This document shows positions 16,324 to 25,696 of a stretch of 64,000 nt of DNA, piece by piece (the first letter of the stretch is position 1; every line of letters starts with the position of its first letter). Location: positions 1 through 64,000 of the forward strand of contig CAVVPD010000008.1 of assembly GCA_963750045.1 (NCBI GenBank), read 5' to 3'. The position numbers and the translations under genes are program-made. The DNA comes from DASUAS01 sp963750045 (GTDB taxonomy: Bacteria > Actinomycetota > Acidimicrobiia > IMCC26256 > DASPTH01). A model generated the notes under the pieces. That model ran no database searches. It was not told the origin of the DNA and saw only the letters and a list, made by a program, of their open reading frames with translations.

Positions 16324-18855
16324 CTAGCCGGCGATCGACTCCAGCACGTCGAGCCGTGCCGCCCGCCGGGCCGGCAGTGCCGCAGCGCCGACCGCCGCGA
16401 GCGCTGCGACGACCACGACGACGGCGATGCGCACGACCGGGATCGCGAGGTGATCGATCCCGTCGCCGGCAAGGGCGGTGACGAGGACCCACCCGAAGCC
16501 CACGCCGAGCAGCGTGCCCAGCGCCGTGCCGAGGAGCGCGATCAGCGCCGCCTCCCACCGCACGCCCGCGCGCACCTGGCTGCGCTGCATCCCCACGGCG
16601 CGCAGCAGGCCCAATTCGCGCTTCCGCTCGACCACCGACAGCGCCAACGTGTTGGCGATGCCGAACAGCGCGATCACGACCGCCAGGAACAGCAGCACGT
16701 AGATCAGGTTCAACATCCGGTCGATCTCGCCCGAGATGCTCTGCTTGAAGTCGGCCGGTGTGTGCAGCGTCGCGGCCGGAGAGTCCGCCAGCACCCGCTC
16801 GATGGCGACTCGGGTGTCGCGTGCGGTGACCCCGGTTGCGTTGCTCGCCATCACGTAGTCGTCGTGCGGGTGCGCCACGTTGGCGTCGAACGCACGCTGT
16901 GACAGGACGTACTCGCCGAAGGGCTCCCTGGTCGAGTACACCGCCGCGATCGTGAAGGATCGCGGGCCGGTCTCGGCGAAGGTCAGCACCACCTCGTCGC
17001 CGAGGTGCCATCCGTGTTGCTCGGCTGCGCTCTCCTGCACGGCCAGGCCGTGGTCACCCAGGTCGGCGAAGCTGCCCTGGCGGACGTTCGCGTCGAGGTG
17101 CTCGGAGACGTGGGCCGGATCAACGCCGGCGACGCTGATCGCGGTCTGACCGAGCCGCGCGCCGCTTGAGCGCAGGCTGGTGACCGAACCGGTCTCGGGT
17201 AGGGCGTCGATCTCGCGGGCAACTGTCGGGCTGAGGCCGTCCTGCCGTTGCACACCGGTGACGACCCAGTCGCTCCGCAGCGCGGTGTCGACCGACGCTT
17301 GGATCGAAGTGCGCGCCGAGGCGGCGAACACCGAGATCAACACGACGAGCGCCACACCGATCATCAGCGCCGACGAGGTGGCCGCGGTGCGCTTGGGATT
17401 GCGTGAGGCGTTGTCGCGGGCCAGCACGCCGGTCATCCCCCGCAGCGACGCGATGGGTGCCCCCGCGAGCCGGGTGAACCGTGACGCGACGACCGGGCCC
17501 AGCACGACGACCGCGGCGAAGACCGCGAGTGCGCCCGCACCGAACGCCGGCGCGGAGCCGCCGAGGCCGGCGACCAGGAGCAGCGTCCCGACCACCGCGG
17601 TGACGGCGCCGATCACCACCCGGCGCACCGAGTGGCCCGACGAGTCGACGGCGACAGTCCGAAGGGCGGCGATCGGCGCCACCTTCGAGGCCTTGCGGGC
17701 CGGCATGAACGCGGCGGAGACGGTCACGACGGTCCCGACGATCATCGAGACCACGATCGTGCGGCCGGACACCACCGTCGGTCCCGACGGCAGCTCCAGG
17801 CCGAAGGTCTCGAGGAGTGCGCGCAGCGCCGTCGCGAGGCCGATCCCGAGCACGGTGCCGATCGCCGAGGCGACGACGCCCACCGCGACCGACTCGAGGA
17901 CGACCATGCGCACGACCTGGCGTCGGCTCGCGCCGATCGCCCGCAGCATGGCAGTCTCCTTCGTGCGTTGCGCGACGGTGATCGAGAAGGCGTTGAAGAT
18001 CACGAACCCGCCGACGATCACGGCGACGATGGCGAACGTGAGCAGGAACGTGCTCATGAACGACATGTGCGAGCGGCTCTCGGCGCGTGCCTCTTCGAGC
18101 GCGGCGGTGCCCGTCATCACTTCGACGGTCGGGTCGGCCAGGGCCGTCCTCACCCGCGCCACCAGCTCCGGCTGTGAGACGCCGGTGTCGGCGACGGCTT
18201 GCACGCCGTCGATCCGGCCGGGCTCGCCGAGCACGGTCATCGCGGTGTTCGGGGTGAACGCCACGACCGCGGCGCCTCCCGCGTCGTCGGCACTGCCGTA
18301 GGTGGCGATGCCCGCGACCGTGTACGGCGCGGAGCCCGACCGGGTCGAGACCTGCACCGTGTCACCGACGCCGAACCGCGCCGCCTCCGCGGAAGCGCGA
18401 TCGATGACGATGTCGCGGGCGGCCACGGGCGCGTGCCCCGCCACCAGGTACAAGGGGTTGAGCCGCGGCGTCGACTGCCAGGCCAGCCCGATCGGCGTCG
18501 CCTGGTCCTGACCGTCCTCGAGCAGTCGGCCGTCGTGGCCGACGAGCCGGGCGACTCCCTCGATGCTCGCGTCCGCGGCGGCGACGCCGTCGACATGACG
18601 CACGTCGTCGAGGACTGCGGCCGGGATCGAGCCGCGGGTCGTGCCACCGATGCCGTCGTCGACGACGCGCTGCGAACGAGCGAGGACGTCGGTGCCGTCG
18701 TACTTGGTGGCGGCGATGCCGTCGTACGCCCTACCGATGGTGTCGGTGAGCACGAACGTGCCCGCGACGAAGGCCACGCCGAGCATCACGGCGATGGCGG
18801 TGAGCAGGAAGCGAGCCTTGCGGGCCCGGATGGTCTCGATCGTGAGTCGGAACAT
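16324..18855 (-). CDS. FtsX/MacB-type ABC transporter permease
   Basis: 843-residue membrane protein with two FtsX-like domains. Seen: an N-terminal membrane helix (RFLLTAIAVMLGVAFVAGTF), a large extracellular MacB-PCD-like domain, three helices (VAVIVGGFVIFNAFSITVAQ, then RTKETAMLRAIGASRRQVVR before the next helix), a second extracellular domain after about residue 490, and a terminal triplet with RKRELGLLRAVGMQRSQVR. The paired LLRAxGxxRxQV motifs are the coupling loops for the ATPase. Such systems export antibiotics, peptides or lipids, or act on the cell wall. The ATPase gene lies 5 bp upstream. A strong hairpin follows the stop. Confidence 0.9.
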   Translation of the reverse strand: MFRLTIETIRARKARFLLTAIAVMLGVAFVAGTFVLTDTIGRAYDGIAATKYDGTDVLARSQRVVDDGIGGTTRGSIPAAVLDDVRHVDGVAAADASIEGVARLVGHDGRLLEDGQDQATPIGLAWQSTPRLNPLYLVAGHAPVAARDIVIDRASAEAARFGVGDTVQVSTRSGSAPYTVAGIATYGSADDAGGAAVVAFTPNTAMTVLGEPGRIDGVQAVADTGVSQPELVARVRTALADPTVEVMTGTAALEEARAESRSHMSFMSTFLLTFAIVAVIVGGFVIFNAFSITVAQRTKETAMLRAIGASRRQVVRMVVLESVAVGVVASAIGTVLGIGLATALRALLETFGLELPSGPTVVSGRTIVVSMIVGTVVTVSAAFMPARKASKVAPIAALRTVAVDSSGHSVRRVVIGAVTAVVGTLLLVAGLGGSAPAFGAGALAVFAAVVVLGPVVASRFTRLAGAPIASLRGMTGVLARDNASRNPKRTAATSSALMIGVALVVLISVFAASARTSIQASVDTALRSDWVVTGVQRQDGLSPTVAREIDALPETGSVTSLRSSGARLGQTAISVAGVDPAHVSEHLDANVRQGSFADLGDHGLAVQESAAEQHGWHLGDEVVLTFAETGPRSFTIAAVYSTREPFGEYVLSQRAFDANVAHPHDDYVMASNATGVTARDTRVAIERVLADSPAATLHTPADFKQSISGEIDRMLNLIYVLLFLAVVIALFGIANTLALSVVERKRELGLLRAVGMQRSQVRAGVRWEAALIALLGTALGTLLGVGFGWVLVTALAGDGIDHLAIPVVRIAVVVVVAALAAVGAAALPARRAARLDVLESIAG

Positions 18856-18860
18856 GGTGG

Positions 18861-19649
18861 TCAGCCCCCCAGGGTGCGCATGAAGTCGAAGACGGAATCG
18901 GACGTCGGGTCGGACAGGTCACCGACGACGTGGCCGTCGGCGAGGAACACCGCGCGGTCCGCGTACGACGAGGCGACGGGGTCGTGGGTGACCATCACGA
19001 TGGTCTGGCCGAGCTCGCGCACGGCCTGGCGCATGAAGGCGAGGATCTCGCCTCCGGTGCGCGAGTCGAGGTTCCCGGTGGGCTCGTCGGCGAAGACGAT
19101 CTCGGGGCGGTTGGCGAGCGCGCGCGCCACCGCCACGCGCTGCTGCTGCCCACCGGAGAGCTCCGACGGCCGGTGGGTGAGCCGGGCACCGAGGCCCACG
19201 GTGGCGACGACCCGATCGACCCACGCGCGGTCGGGCCGGCGCCCGGCGAGTCGGATCGGAAGGGTGATGTTCTCCGCCGCCGTGAGCGTGGGAATCAGGT
19301 TGAACGCCTGGAACACGAACCCGATGTGGTCGCGGCGCAGCCGGGTGAGGCGCTTGTCGTTCAGCGACCCGAGCTCGACGTCGCCGATCGACACCGAACC
19401 CTCGGTGAGGGTGTCGAGCCCGGCGAGGCAGTGCATCAGCGTCGACTTGCCCGAGCCGGAGGGCCCCATGATGGCGGTGAACCTGCCGGCGGCGAACTCG
19501 ACGTTCACGCCGTCGAGGGCGCGGACCTCGGCTTCGCCGGAGCCGTACACCTTGACCGCGTCGACCGCGCGAGCGGCGGTCCGCGCTACGCGGAGGGTGT
19601 CGGTCGGGGCGTACCCGGGTGCCCCGGTGGGTTCGATGGTTGCGGTCAT
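18861..19649 (-). CDS. ABC transporter ATP-binding protein (MacB/LolD type)
   Basis: 262-residue ATPase partner of the downstream permease. Seen: Walker A GPSGSGKSTLMH, Q-loop FVFQAFNLIPTLTAAENI, signature LSGGQQQRVAVARALANRP, Walker B EIVFADEPTGNLDSRTGGE, H-loop VMVTHDPVASSYADR. ATG 19649 follows an AGGAGCG ribosome site. It is divergent from the two-component system whose kinase begins at about 19882, with a 232-bp shared upstream region; in actinobacteria such neighbours often control the transporter. Confidence 0.92.
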   Translation of the reverse strand: MTATIEPTGAPGYAPTDTLRVARTAARAVDAVKVYGSGEAEVRALDGVNVEFAAGRFTAIMGPSGSGKSTLMHCLAGLDTLTEGSVSIGDVELGSLNDKRLTRLRRDHIGFVFQAFNLIPTLTAAENITLPIRLAGRRPDRAWVDRVVATVGLGARLTHRPSELSGGQQQRVAVARALANRPEIVFADEPTGNLDSRTGGEILAFMRQAVRELGQTIVMVTHDPVASSYADRAVFLADGHVVGDLSDPTSDSVFDFMRTLGG

Positions 19650-19881
19650 GGTTCGCTCCTGTTCCTCGGCCCGGCGTCGTGCCGGTGTTCGGGGCCCGCC
19701 GATCGGGCTCCATCGCAGGATGCGGGAATCCGTCCCCGAAGTCGTCGGCCGCGAGGTGCGTTCGGCGCGCCGCGCGAGGGACTTCCCCCCGAACCTCTGG
19801 GCCGGCCTCGTACGTCCGGAGGCGTACGAGACAGTCATCCGCCAGACCGATGCGGCCGAGCCGGGCAATCGGTACCGTGAG

Positions 19882-21093
19882 GTGGTGACGACGTCAGCGC
19901 GCCAGCACCGAGTCCGGGAATGGTTCGGCCACGCGAACCCCTGGGTGGTCGACAGCATCATCGCCGTCGCCTTCGTGATCCTCGGCCTGGCCAGCACGAC
20001 CGGTCGGGGCCAGGTGCCCCGTTCCTTCTACGAGCCCATGGACGCGCTCGGCATCGTGCTGGTGCTCGCAGCGAGCGTGCCCTTCGTCTTCCGACAGCAC
20101 GCGCCGTTGGCGGTGCTGCTCGTAGCCACGACCGCAGTCGTCGCCAACATGTTGCTCGGTCACAACGAGGGACTCACCCCGTTCTTCATCTGGGTCGCCG
20201 TCGTCACCGTCGGGGCGATGTGCCCACCGAGGAAGACGGTCACCGGCGCGATCGCCGTGCTCGCCGGCCTGTTGACGCTGCTCGTCAGCGACGGCTACGG
20301 GTTCGACGCCGAGTCCTTCGTCGTCAATGCCGCGCTCCTCGCGGCCATGTTCATGTTCGGGATCAACCTCCGGACCCGCAAGGCGAGGATCGCCGCGCTC
20401 GAAGACCGGGCCGAGGCGGTCGAGCGCGAGAAGGAGGAGGAGGCGCGCCGCGCCGTCGCCGACGAGCGCCTCCACATCGCACGCGAGCTGCACGACGTGG
20501 TCGCGCACTCGATGGGTGTGATCGCGGTGCAGGCGTCGGTCGGGGAACACCTCATCGACGACGACCCCGCGGAGGCGAAGCGTGCGCTCGCGGCCATCTC
20601 CGGTGTGAGCCGGTCGACGCTCGCCGAGATCCGCCGGATGCTCGGAGTGCTGCGCGAGACCGACGACGATACCGGCGCCGGTGGCCCCGAGTACGCACCC
20701 GCACCCGGGCTGTCGGAGCTCGACCGGCTGATCGGCGAGTTCGACCGCGCCGGCATCCCTGCCACGCTGTCGTACGGCGGCGAGCGCCAGGAGCTGCCCC
20801 GGGGCGTCGACCTCACCGCGTTCCGGATCGTGCAGGAGGCGCTGACCAACGTGCTCAAGCACGCGGGGCCGGCGAAGGCGAGCGTCCTCGTGCGTTACGA
20901 ACCGGGTGCGCTCGGGTTGGAGATCGTCGACGACGGTCGCGGCGTCAACGGGCATGCCGACGGGCGCGGCGGTCACGGCTTGGTCGGCATGCGCGAGCGT
21001 GTCGCGGTGTACGGCGGCACGCTCGAGACCGGTCCGAACGTCGGCGGCGGCTTCCGGGTCGCGGTGCGGATTCCGTACGAGGAGCCGGTGTGA
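19882..21093 (+). CDS. NarL-type sensor histidine kinase
   Basis: Membrane sensor kinase of 403 residues. Seen: about five hydrophobic segments in residues 20-155, a coiled-coil (AALEDRAEAVEREKEEEARR), the HisKA_3 phosphoacceptor box ERLHIARELHDVVAHSMGVI, and a HATPase domain with AFRIVQEALTNVLKHA, EIVDDGRGV and GHGLVGMRERV. The start is GTG 19882 or 19885 (adjacent in-frame codons); earlier in-frame starts give an unconvincing N-terminus. Its stop overlaps the regulator gene by 4 bp (GTGA). Probable stimulus: envelope stress or a transported compound, inferred from the divergent ABC exporter. Confidence 0.9.
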   Translation: MVTTSARQHRVREWFGHANPWVVDSIIAVAFVILGLASTTGRGQVPRSFYEPMDALGIVLVLAASVPFVFRQHAPLAVLLVATTAVVANMLLGHNEGLTPFFIWVAVVTVGAMCPPRKTVTGAIAVLAGLLTLLVSDGYGFDAESFVVNAALLAAMFMFGINLRTRKARIAALEDRAEAVEREKEEEARRAVADERLHIARELHDVVAHSMGVIAVQASVGEHLIDDDPAEAKRALAAISGVSRSTLAEIRRMLGVLRETDDDTGAGGPEYAPAPGLSELDRLIGEFDRAGIPATLSYGGERQELPRGVDLTAFRIVQEALTNVLKHAGPAKASVLVRYEPGALGLEIVDDGRGVNGHADGRGGHGLVGMRERVAVYGGTLETGPNVGGGFRVAVRIPYEEPV

Positions 21094-21758
21094 TCCGCGT
21101 CGCGGTGGCCGACGACCAGGCGCTCGTTCGTAGCGGCTTCGTCGTGTTGCTCGGTTCCGCGGCAGACCTCGAAGTGGTCGGGGAGGCGGCCGACGGCGTG
21201 GAAGCGGTTGCGCTCGTGGAGCGGGAGCACCCCGACGTCGTCCTGATGGACATCCGCATGCCCGAGATGAACGGCCTGGAGGCGACACGCCGGATCGCCG
21301 GGTCCCCGGCGACCGCGTCGACCAGGGTGCTCATCCTCACCACGTTCGACCACGACGAGTACGTGTTCGAGGCGCTGCGGGCCGGGGCCAGCGGGTTCCT
21401 GCTCAAGGACACCCTCCCCGCCGACCTCCTGGCCGCGATCCGCGTCGTGGCCGACGGCGACGCGTTGCTCGCACCGAAGGTGACCCGGCGCCTGATCGAG
21501 GAGTTCGCGGCCGCGGCGCCGGTCCCGGTGGTCGAGGAGAACCCGGGTATCGCCGAGTTGACCGAGCGCGAGCGGGAGATCCTGTTGGCGGTGGCGAGCG
21601 GCATGTCGAACGCGGAGATCGCCGAGACCATGTTCATCTCGCACGCGACGGCGAAGACCCACGTGAGCCGTCTGCTCACGAAGCTGCTCGCCCGGGACCG
21701 CGCGCAACTCGTCATGATCGCCTACGAGTCCGGCGTCGTCACCCCCGGCGCCGGCTGA
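21090..21758 (+). CDS. NarL/LuxR-type response regulator
   Basis: 222-residue partner of the preceding kinase. Seen: receiver domain with the acidic pair VADDQALVRSGF, phosphoacceptor VLMDIRMPEMNG, conserved Thr-Lys region ILTTFDHDEYVF and FLLKDTLP, then a LuxR helix-turn-helix (LTEREREILLAVASGMSNAE, IAETMFISHATAKTHVSRLL). GTG start overlaps the kinase stop, so translation is coupled. It likely regulates the divergent ABC operon; this is inference from position. Confidence 0.92.
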   Translation: MIRVAVADDQALVRSGFVVLLGSAADLEVVGEAADGVEAVALVEREHPDVVLMDIRMPEMNGLEATRRIAGSPATASTRVLILTTFDHDEYVFEALRAGASGFLLKDTLPADLLAAIRVVADGDALLAPKVTRRLIEEFAAAAPVPVVEENPGIAELTEREREILLAVASGMSNAEIAETMFISHATAKTHVSRLLTKLLARDRAQLVMIAYESGVVTPGAG

Positions 21759-21782
21759 TCACGCCGGCACCGTTGCCGGGCT

Positions 21783-23010
21783 TCACCAGGGCTTGACGTC
21801 TTCCCCGGCGAAGGCGATGGACCGGGAATCCTCGGGCGCATGCTCGAGCGGCACCGCGACCTCGGTCACGCGCGGGCCGACGCGGGCCGCGACCGGTCCG
21901 AGCACCTCGAGGTCGAAGCCGTAGACGTCGGCCGCGGTGAGTCCGACCATCGGGGCCACCTCCACCGCGTCGATCCCGGCGAACGTGTTGCGCAGCGCTT
22001 CGGTGGTGTACGGGTAGGTGCCCTCGATGTGCGGGTAGTCCTGGCCCCACATGATCCGATCGACGCCGATCTCGTGACGCAGCGGCACCTCGCTCGGTCG
22101 GAGGAAGCTCGCCCCGACGTAACAGTTGTGCTCCCAGTACCAGCTCGGTGGTTCCGTCACCTCACGGACCAGGTCGGCGCCGAAGTGCGACTCCGCGGTC
22201 CCCGGATCGAGGAACCGCGCGTACTGGTGGTCGAGCATCGCGAGCACGCTCGGCACCCAGCCGGCTGACTGCTCGGTGAGCACGAGCTTCAGGCGCGGGA
22301 ACCGCGCGAAACGCGCCACCGAACGCGAGGTGCCAGAAGACTCGATGGGAGAACCACCCCAGCTCCACCATGAACACGGCCAGCGACGCGACGTACGTGC
22401 CCGGCTCGGGGCCCGACGCGCCCGAGTGGTTGTTCACCGGCATGTCGAGGTCCTGGCACGCGGCCCAGATCGGGTCGTAGTGCGGGGCGAACAGCGGCGG
22501 GAGCCCCGAGTCGGGCGGCACGCCGGGCAGCAGGATCCCGCCGGTCAGGCCGTGCTCGCGGGCCCAGCCGATCTCGGCCACCGCGTCGTCGACGTCGTTG
22601 AGGAAGATCTGCGCCATGCCCGCCCGGCGGCCGGGGGCGTCCGCGCAGAAGTCGGCCAGCCACCGGTTGTGCGCCCGCAGGCCCGCCCATCGGAGCTCGT
22701 ACGCCTCGGCGCTGGGTGGCCGGGCCAGCAGGTTCCCCGACGGGAAGAACGGGGGGATCGTGTTCGGGAAGAGCACCTCGGCGACGACGCCGTCGTCCTC
22801 GAGCTCGCGCAGGCGCGCCGCCGAGTCCCAGTTCCGGTACGCGTTCTCGGACCGGAGATCCTCGAACGGGTTGACGTAGGTCTTGACCCACTCGTCGAAC
22901 TCGGGGTGGTACCTCGACTCCAGGTGGTCGCGGTACTCCTGCATCTGGCCGCCGGCGTGGCCGTCGGACGAGATGACGATGTAGCGGTCGTCGGCCAACG
23001 TCGTCGTCAC
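21783..23010 (-). CDS. Amidohydrolase family protein (amidohydrolase 2), frameshifted
   Basis: Second member of the metal-dependent hydrolase family in the window, about 408 residues when repaired. Seen: N-terminal IVISSDGHAGGQMQEY, middle PVNNHSGASGPEPGTYV and FFWHLAFGG-like region, then in another frame FPRLKLVLTEQSAGWVPSVL and DRIMWGQDYPHIEGTYPYT, both classic for the family. The frame changes at about 22315-22325 in a GCGCG-rich stretch. Start GTG 23010. It lies convergent with the response regulator and divergent from the VOC gene. Probable role in catabolism of an unknown compound. Confidence 0.82.
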
Positions 23011-23091
23011 GTGCAACCCCCGGGTCGGACCAGCCACGGTATGCCGGTCCTGTGCGGGCGGCAACCCGCTGCACGGGTTACCGTCTCGGAC

Positions 23092-23496
23092 ATGGAGAAC
23101 AGCCTCGGTCAGTACTGCATCAACGTCGCCGACCTCGAACGTTCGGTCGCCTTTTGGCAGGACGTCGTGGGGATCCCCGTCCAGAGCCGCACCGAGATCC
23201 CCGGTGCCCGCGAGGTGGTGCTCCAGGCCGAGGTCGGCGGGTCGCGCATCCAGCTGGCGCAGCACGACGACATCACCGGTCCGGTCGACATGGGCACCGC
23301 GGTGTGGAAGCTCTACGTCGACACCGACGACTGCCAGGCCGTCTACGACAAGGCGATGGCCGCGGGGTGCGAGTCCGTGACTCCACCCCAGCAGCTCGAC
23401 CGGTGGCCGGTCACCGTCGCGTTCATCAAGGACCCGGACGGCTACCTCATCGAATTCGTGCAGAACCACGAGGGACGCCGGCCGTCACTCCGCTGA
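23092..23496 (+). CDS. VOC (glyoxalase/bleomycin-resistance/dioxygenase) superfamily protein
   Basis: 134-residue single-unit VOC protein with two beta-alpha-beta-beta-beta modules. Seen: YCINVADLERSVAFWQDVVG in the first module and VTVAFIKDPDGYLIEFVQNH at the end, where the final Glu is the usual metal ligand. Such proteins are metal-dependent lyases, isomerases or dioxygenases. The last 12 bp overlap the convergent SDR gene. Confidence 0.87.
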   Translation: MENSLGQYCINVADLERSVAFWQDVVGIPVQSRTEIPGAREVVLQAEVGGSRIQLAQHDDITGPVDMGTAVWKLYVDTDDCQAVYDKAMAAGCESVTPPQQLDRWPVTVAFIKDPDGYLIEFVQNHEGRRPSLR

Positions 23497-24402
23497 GGGC
23501 TTCGAAGTCATCAGGTTGGCCTCGAGCAGGTAGTCGGGCGCGGTCATGGCGATCTGCGACTCGGCGCGGGCCCGGATCTTCGCCTGCTGGACCTCGTTCG
23601 GCGCGGTGATCCAGAACACGTCGTCGCGGATGCCCTCGAAGCAGAGGTCGGCCACCTCCGACAGCGGCGCGAACACGACCGGCAGCCCGGCCTCGTCCAT
23701 GCGGCGTTGGTACTCGCCGAGCGCGTCGCGCCCCTCGCGCGGCGGCGCGCCGGGCCGATCGTAGCGATCAGGGCGATTGGCGCCCGGCCGCCAGATGCCG
23801 GTGTTGAGCATGCCGGGAGAGCGTGTCGACGGGTAGAGCAGCGACGCGCCCACCTTCGCACCGACCTCTTTGAGCTGACCCCAGAGACACTCGGTGATCG
23901 TGGTGACGGCGGCCTTCGTGGTCGCGTACACCGCGCTGTTGATCAACGGTGTGAAGCCGCCGTTACCCGAGGTCGTGTTCACCACGTGGCCTTCCTCACC
24001 GCGTTCGAGCATGGTGGGGACGAACGCGTTGATCCCGTTCACGACGCCCATGACGTTGACGTCGAGCGACCACCGCCAGTCATTGACGTGGTGCTCCCAG
24101 ATCTGGCCCTCGGAGCCTGAGCCGATGCCGGCGTTGTTGCAGACCACGTGCACCGCGCCGTACGCGTCGAGCGTGGCGTCACGCAGGGCCTCGACCGATT
24201 CGAGCGAGGTGACGTCGGTCACCACCCCGGTGACCTCGAGGCCCTGGTCGCGGAAGTCGGCGGTGGTGCGCTCCACGAGCTCGGGCACGACGTCGGCGAG
24301 CACGACCTTCATCCCTTCGGCGGTGAAGCGCTCGACGAGCGCGCGACCGATGCCCTGTCCGCCGCCGGTGACGACTGCGACCTTGCCGTTGAAATCTCTC
24401 AT
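23485..24402 (-). CDS. Short-chain dehydrogenase/reductase
   Basis: 305-residue NAD(P)-dependent oxidoreductase. Seen: cofactor motif VTGGGQGIGRALVER, NNAG motif VVCNNAGIGSGSEG, and active-site Tyr-Lys in SAVYATTKAAVTTIT with a Ser-rich stretch ahead (VVNTTSGNGG). The C-terminus is extended by some 50 residues compared with a basic SDR. ATG 24402 is 8 bp from the small Cys protein gene on the same strand, so the two are probably cotranscribed. Confidence 0.88.
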   Translation of the reverse strand: MRDFNGKVAVVTGGGQGIGRALVERFTAEGMKVVLADVVPELVERTTADFRDQGLEVTGVVTDVTSLESVEALRDATLDAYGAVHVVCNNAGIGSGSEGQIWEHHVNDWRWSLDVNVMGVVNGINAFVPTMLERGEEGHVVNTTSGNGGFTPLINSAVYATTKAAVTTITECLWGQLKEVGAKVGASLLYPSTRSPGMLNTGIWRPGANRPDRYDRPGAPPREGRDALGEYQRRMDEAGLPVVFAPLSEVADLCFEGIRDDVFWITAPNEVQQAKIRARAESQIAMTAPDYLLEANLMTSKPSAE

Positions 24403-24410
24403 GTGTCAGG

Positions 24411-24566
24411 TCACCCCATGTAGGCCGTGAGTGGTTGTCCGCAGGTCTCGGGCACGACCTTCCCGTCGACCTCTCGGCGGATGATCATCGGACACGTCGG
24501 CACCGGCGCGGCCTCGTTGTCGGGCTCGACCCTCCCGTGGGTGGGACAGTGGTACTCGATCTTCAT
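24411..24566 (-). CDS. Small cysteine-containing protein (51 residues)
   Basis: Short gene directly upstream of the SDR and 8 bp from it. The product begins MKIEYHCPTHGRVEP and ends QPLTAYMG; Cys7, Cys26 and Cys43 plus His6 and His10 could bind zinc or iron, but there is no standard CxxC pair. No family recognised. Support: a clean ATG-to-TGA frame, strong third-position GC, tight spacing to the SDR, and no competing gene. Confidence 0.55.
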   Translation of the reverse strand: MKIEYHCPTHGRVEPDNEAAPVPTCPMIIRREVDGKVVPETCGQPLTAYMG

Positions 24567-24607
24567 GGGCACCGGTCTACCCGCTGGCGCCCGGTAGCGT
24601 ACGGCGC

Positions 24608-24898
24608 ATGCGGTCGGTGCAGCTACGGCGCTACGAGATCAAGCCGGGAGAGATGGAGCCCTTCCTGGCTGCGATCCGGGCCGCGTTCGTGGTGAGGGAG
24701 CAGTACGGCTTCTCGGTCGCGTTCGCACTCGTCGACGACGAGCACGACGAGTTCGTCTGGTCCGTCACGCACGACGGCGACTTCGCCGCCGCCGAGCAGG
24801 AGTACTACGCCTCGCCGGAGCGGGCCGCGCTGCCGGCCAACCCGGCCGACCACATCGCGGTCCTGCACGTCTCCATGGTGCGCGCCGAGCGCCTTTGA
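24608..24898 (+). CDS. NIPSNAP-like small protein
   Basis: 96-residue protein of the ferredoxin-like NIPSNAP/EthD type. Seen: VQLRRYEIKPGEMEPFLAAI at the N-terminus, typical of NIPSNAP (a YEIKPG motif), then FVWSVTHDGDFAAAEQEYYA and SPERAALPANPADHI. No enzymatic role is established for the family; in bacteria such genes accompany degradation enzymes. It is flanked by the Cys protein (divergent) and a hydrolase (convergent). Confidence 0.75.
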   Translation: MRSVQLRRYEIKPGEMEPFLAAIRAAFVVREQYGFSVAFALVDDEHDEFVWSVTHDGDFAAAEQEYYASPERAALPANPADHIAVLHVSMVRAERL

Positions 24899-24907
24899 GG
24901 ACCCCGC

Positions 24908-25651
24908 CTACTGCTGCTCGGCCACGAAACCGAGCAGCGCACGGTGGAGCTCGGGCCGCGCGTTCGCGGTGAAGTGATCGCCCGGCACGCGCACGAGGGT
25001 CGCGCCGAGCTGCCCCGCGAGGCCGGTCGGGTCACCGGCGTTCTCGTCGTCCTCGCCCACGACCAGGAGGACGGGCACCTCGATGGCGTCGAGGCGCGCG
25101 TCTACGTTCGTGCCCGGCGCCTTGACATAGGCGAGCAACGGTTCACGGTCGAGGCCGGCCATCACCCGGAACTGGCGCAGTGAAGCGTCGTCGACGTCGT
25201 CGGGGGAGTCGGCTTCGAGCACGGCCACGAGCTGATCGCGTCGGTCGGGACCGCGCTCATCGCCGCTCGCGCCCTCGCCGATCCCCAGCAGCACGAGCGC
25301 CTTCACGCGCGCCTCGTCGGGGGCGAGACGCAATGCGAGGTGCGCGCCCATCGAGTAGCCGACGAGCACCACGCGGTCGAGGCCGAGGTGGTCCAACAGG
25401 GCGACGACGTCACGCTTCATCGCGTCGTCGGCGTAGGCGTCGGGATCGGTGGGCTTCGACGACAGTCCGTGCCCGCGCGCGTCGAGCGCGACAACCCGGT
25501 ACCCCTCGTCGAGCAGGAGATCGAGGATGCCCGAGCGCACGTAGTTGACGTTGGTGTCGGCGGCGAACCCGTGGAGGAGGACGACGGTGGGCCCGTCGCC
25601 CTGGTCGTCGTAGTACAGGGTCAGCCCGTCGAAGCTGTCGAAGGTGGCCAT
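24908..25651 (-). CDS. Alpha/beta hydrolase
   Basis: 247-residue serine hydrolase. Seen: oxyanion motif VVLLHGFAADTNVNY, RVVALDARGHGLSSKP, nucleophile elbow LVGYSMGAHLALRLAP (Ser in GYSMG), catalytic acid region LLVVGEDDENAGDP and catalytic His in VPGDHFTANARPELHRAL. Length is normal. Start ATG 25651 is 45 bp from the divergent SDR gene. Substrate unknown; esterase, lactonase or ring-cleavage product hydrolase are possible. Confidence 0.88.
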   Translation of the reverse strand: MATFDSFDGLTLYYDDQGDGPTVVLLHGFAADTNVNYVRSGILDLLLDEGYRVVALDARGHGLSSKPTDPDAYADDAMKRDVVALLDHLGLDRVVLVGYSMGAHLALRLAPDEARVKALVLLGIGEGASGDERGPDRRDQLVAVLEADSPDDVDDASLRQFRVMAGLDREPLLAYVKAPGTNVDARLDAIEVPVLLVVGEDDENAGDPTGLAGQLGATLVRVPGDHFTANARPELHRALLGFVAEQQ

Positions 25652-25696
25652 GACGGGGAAAGGTAACGCGACGCGCGTCGGGATACCCTTCCGGCC

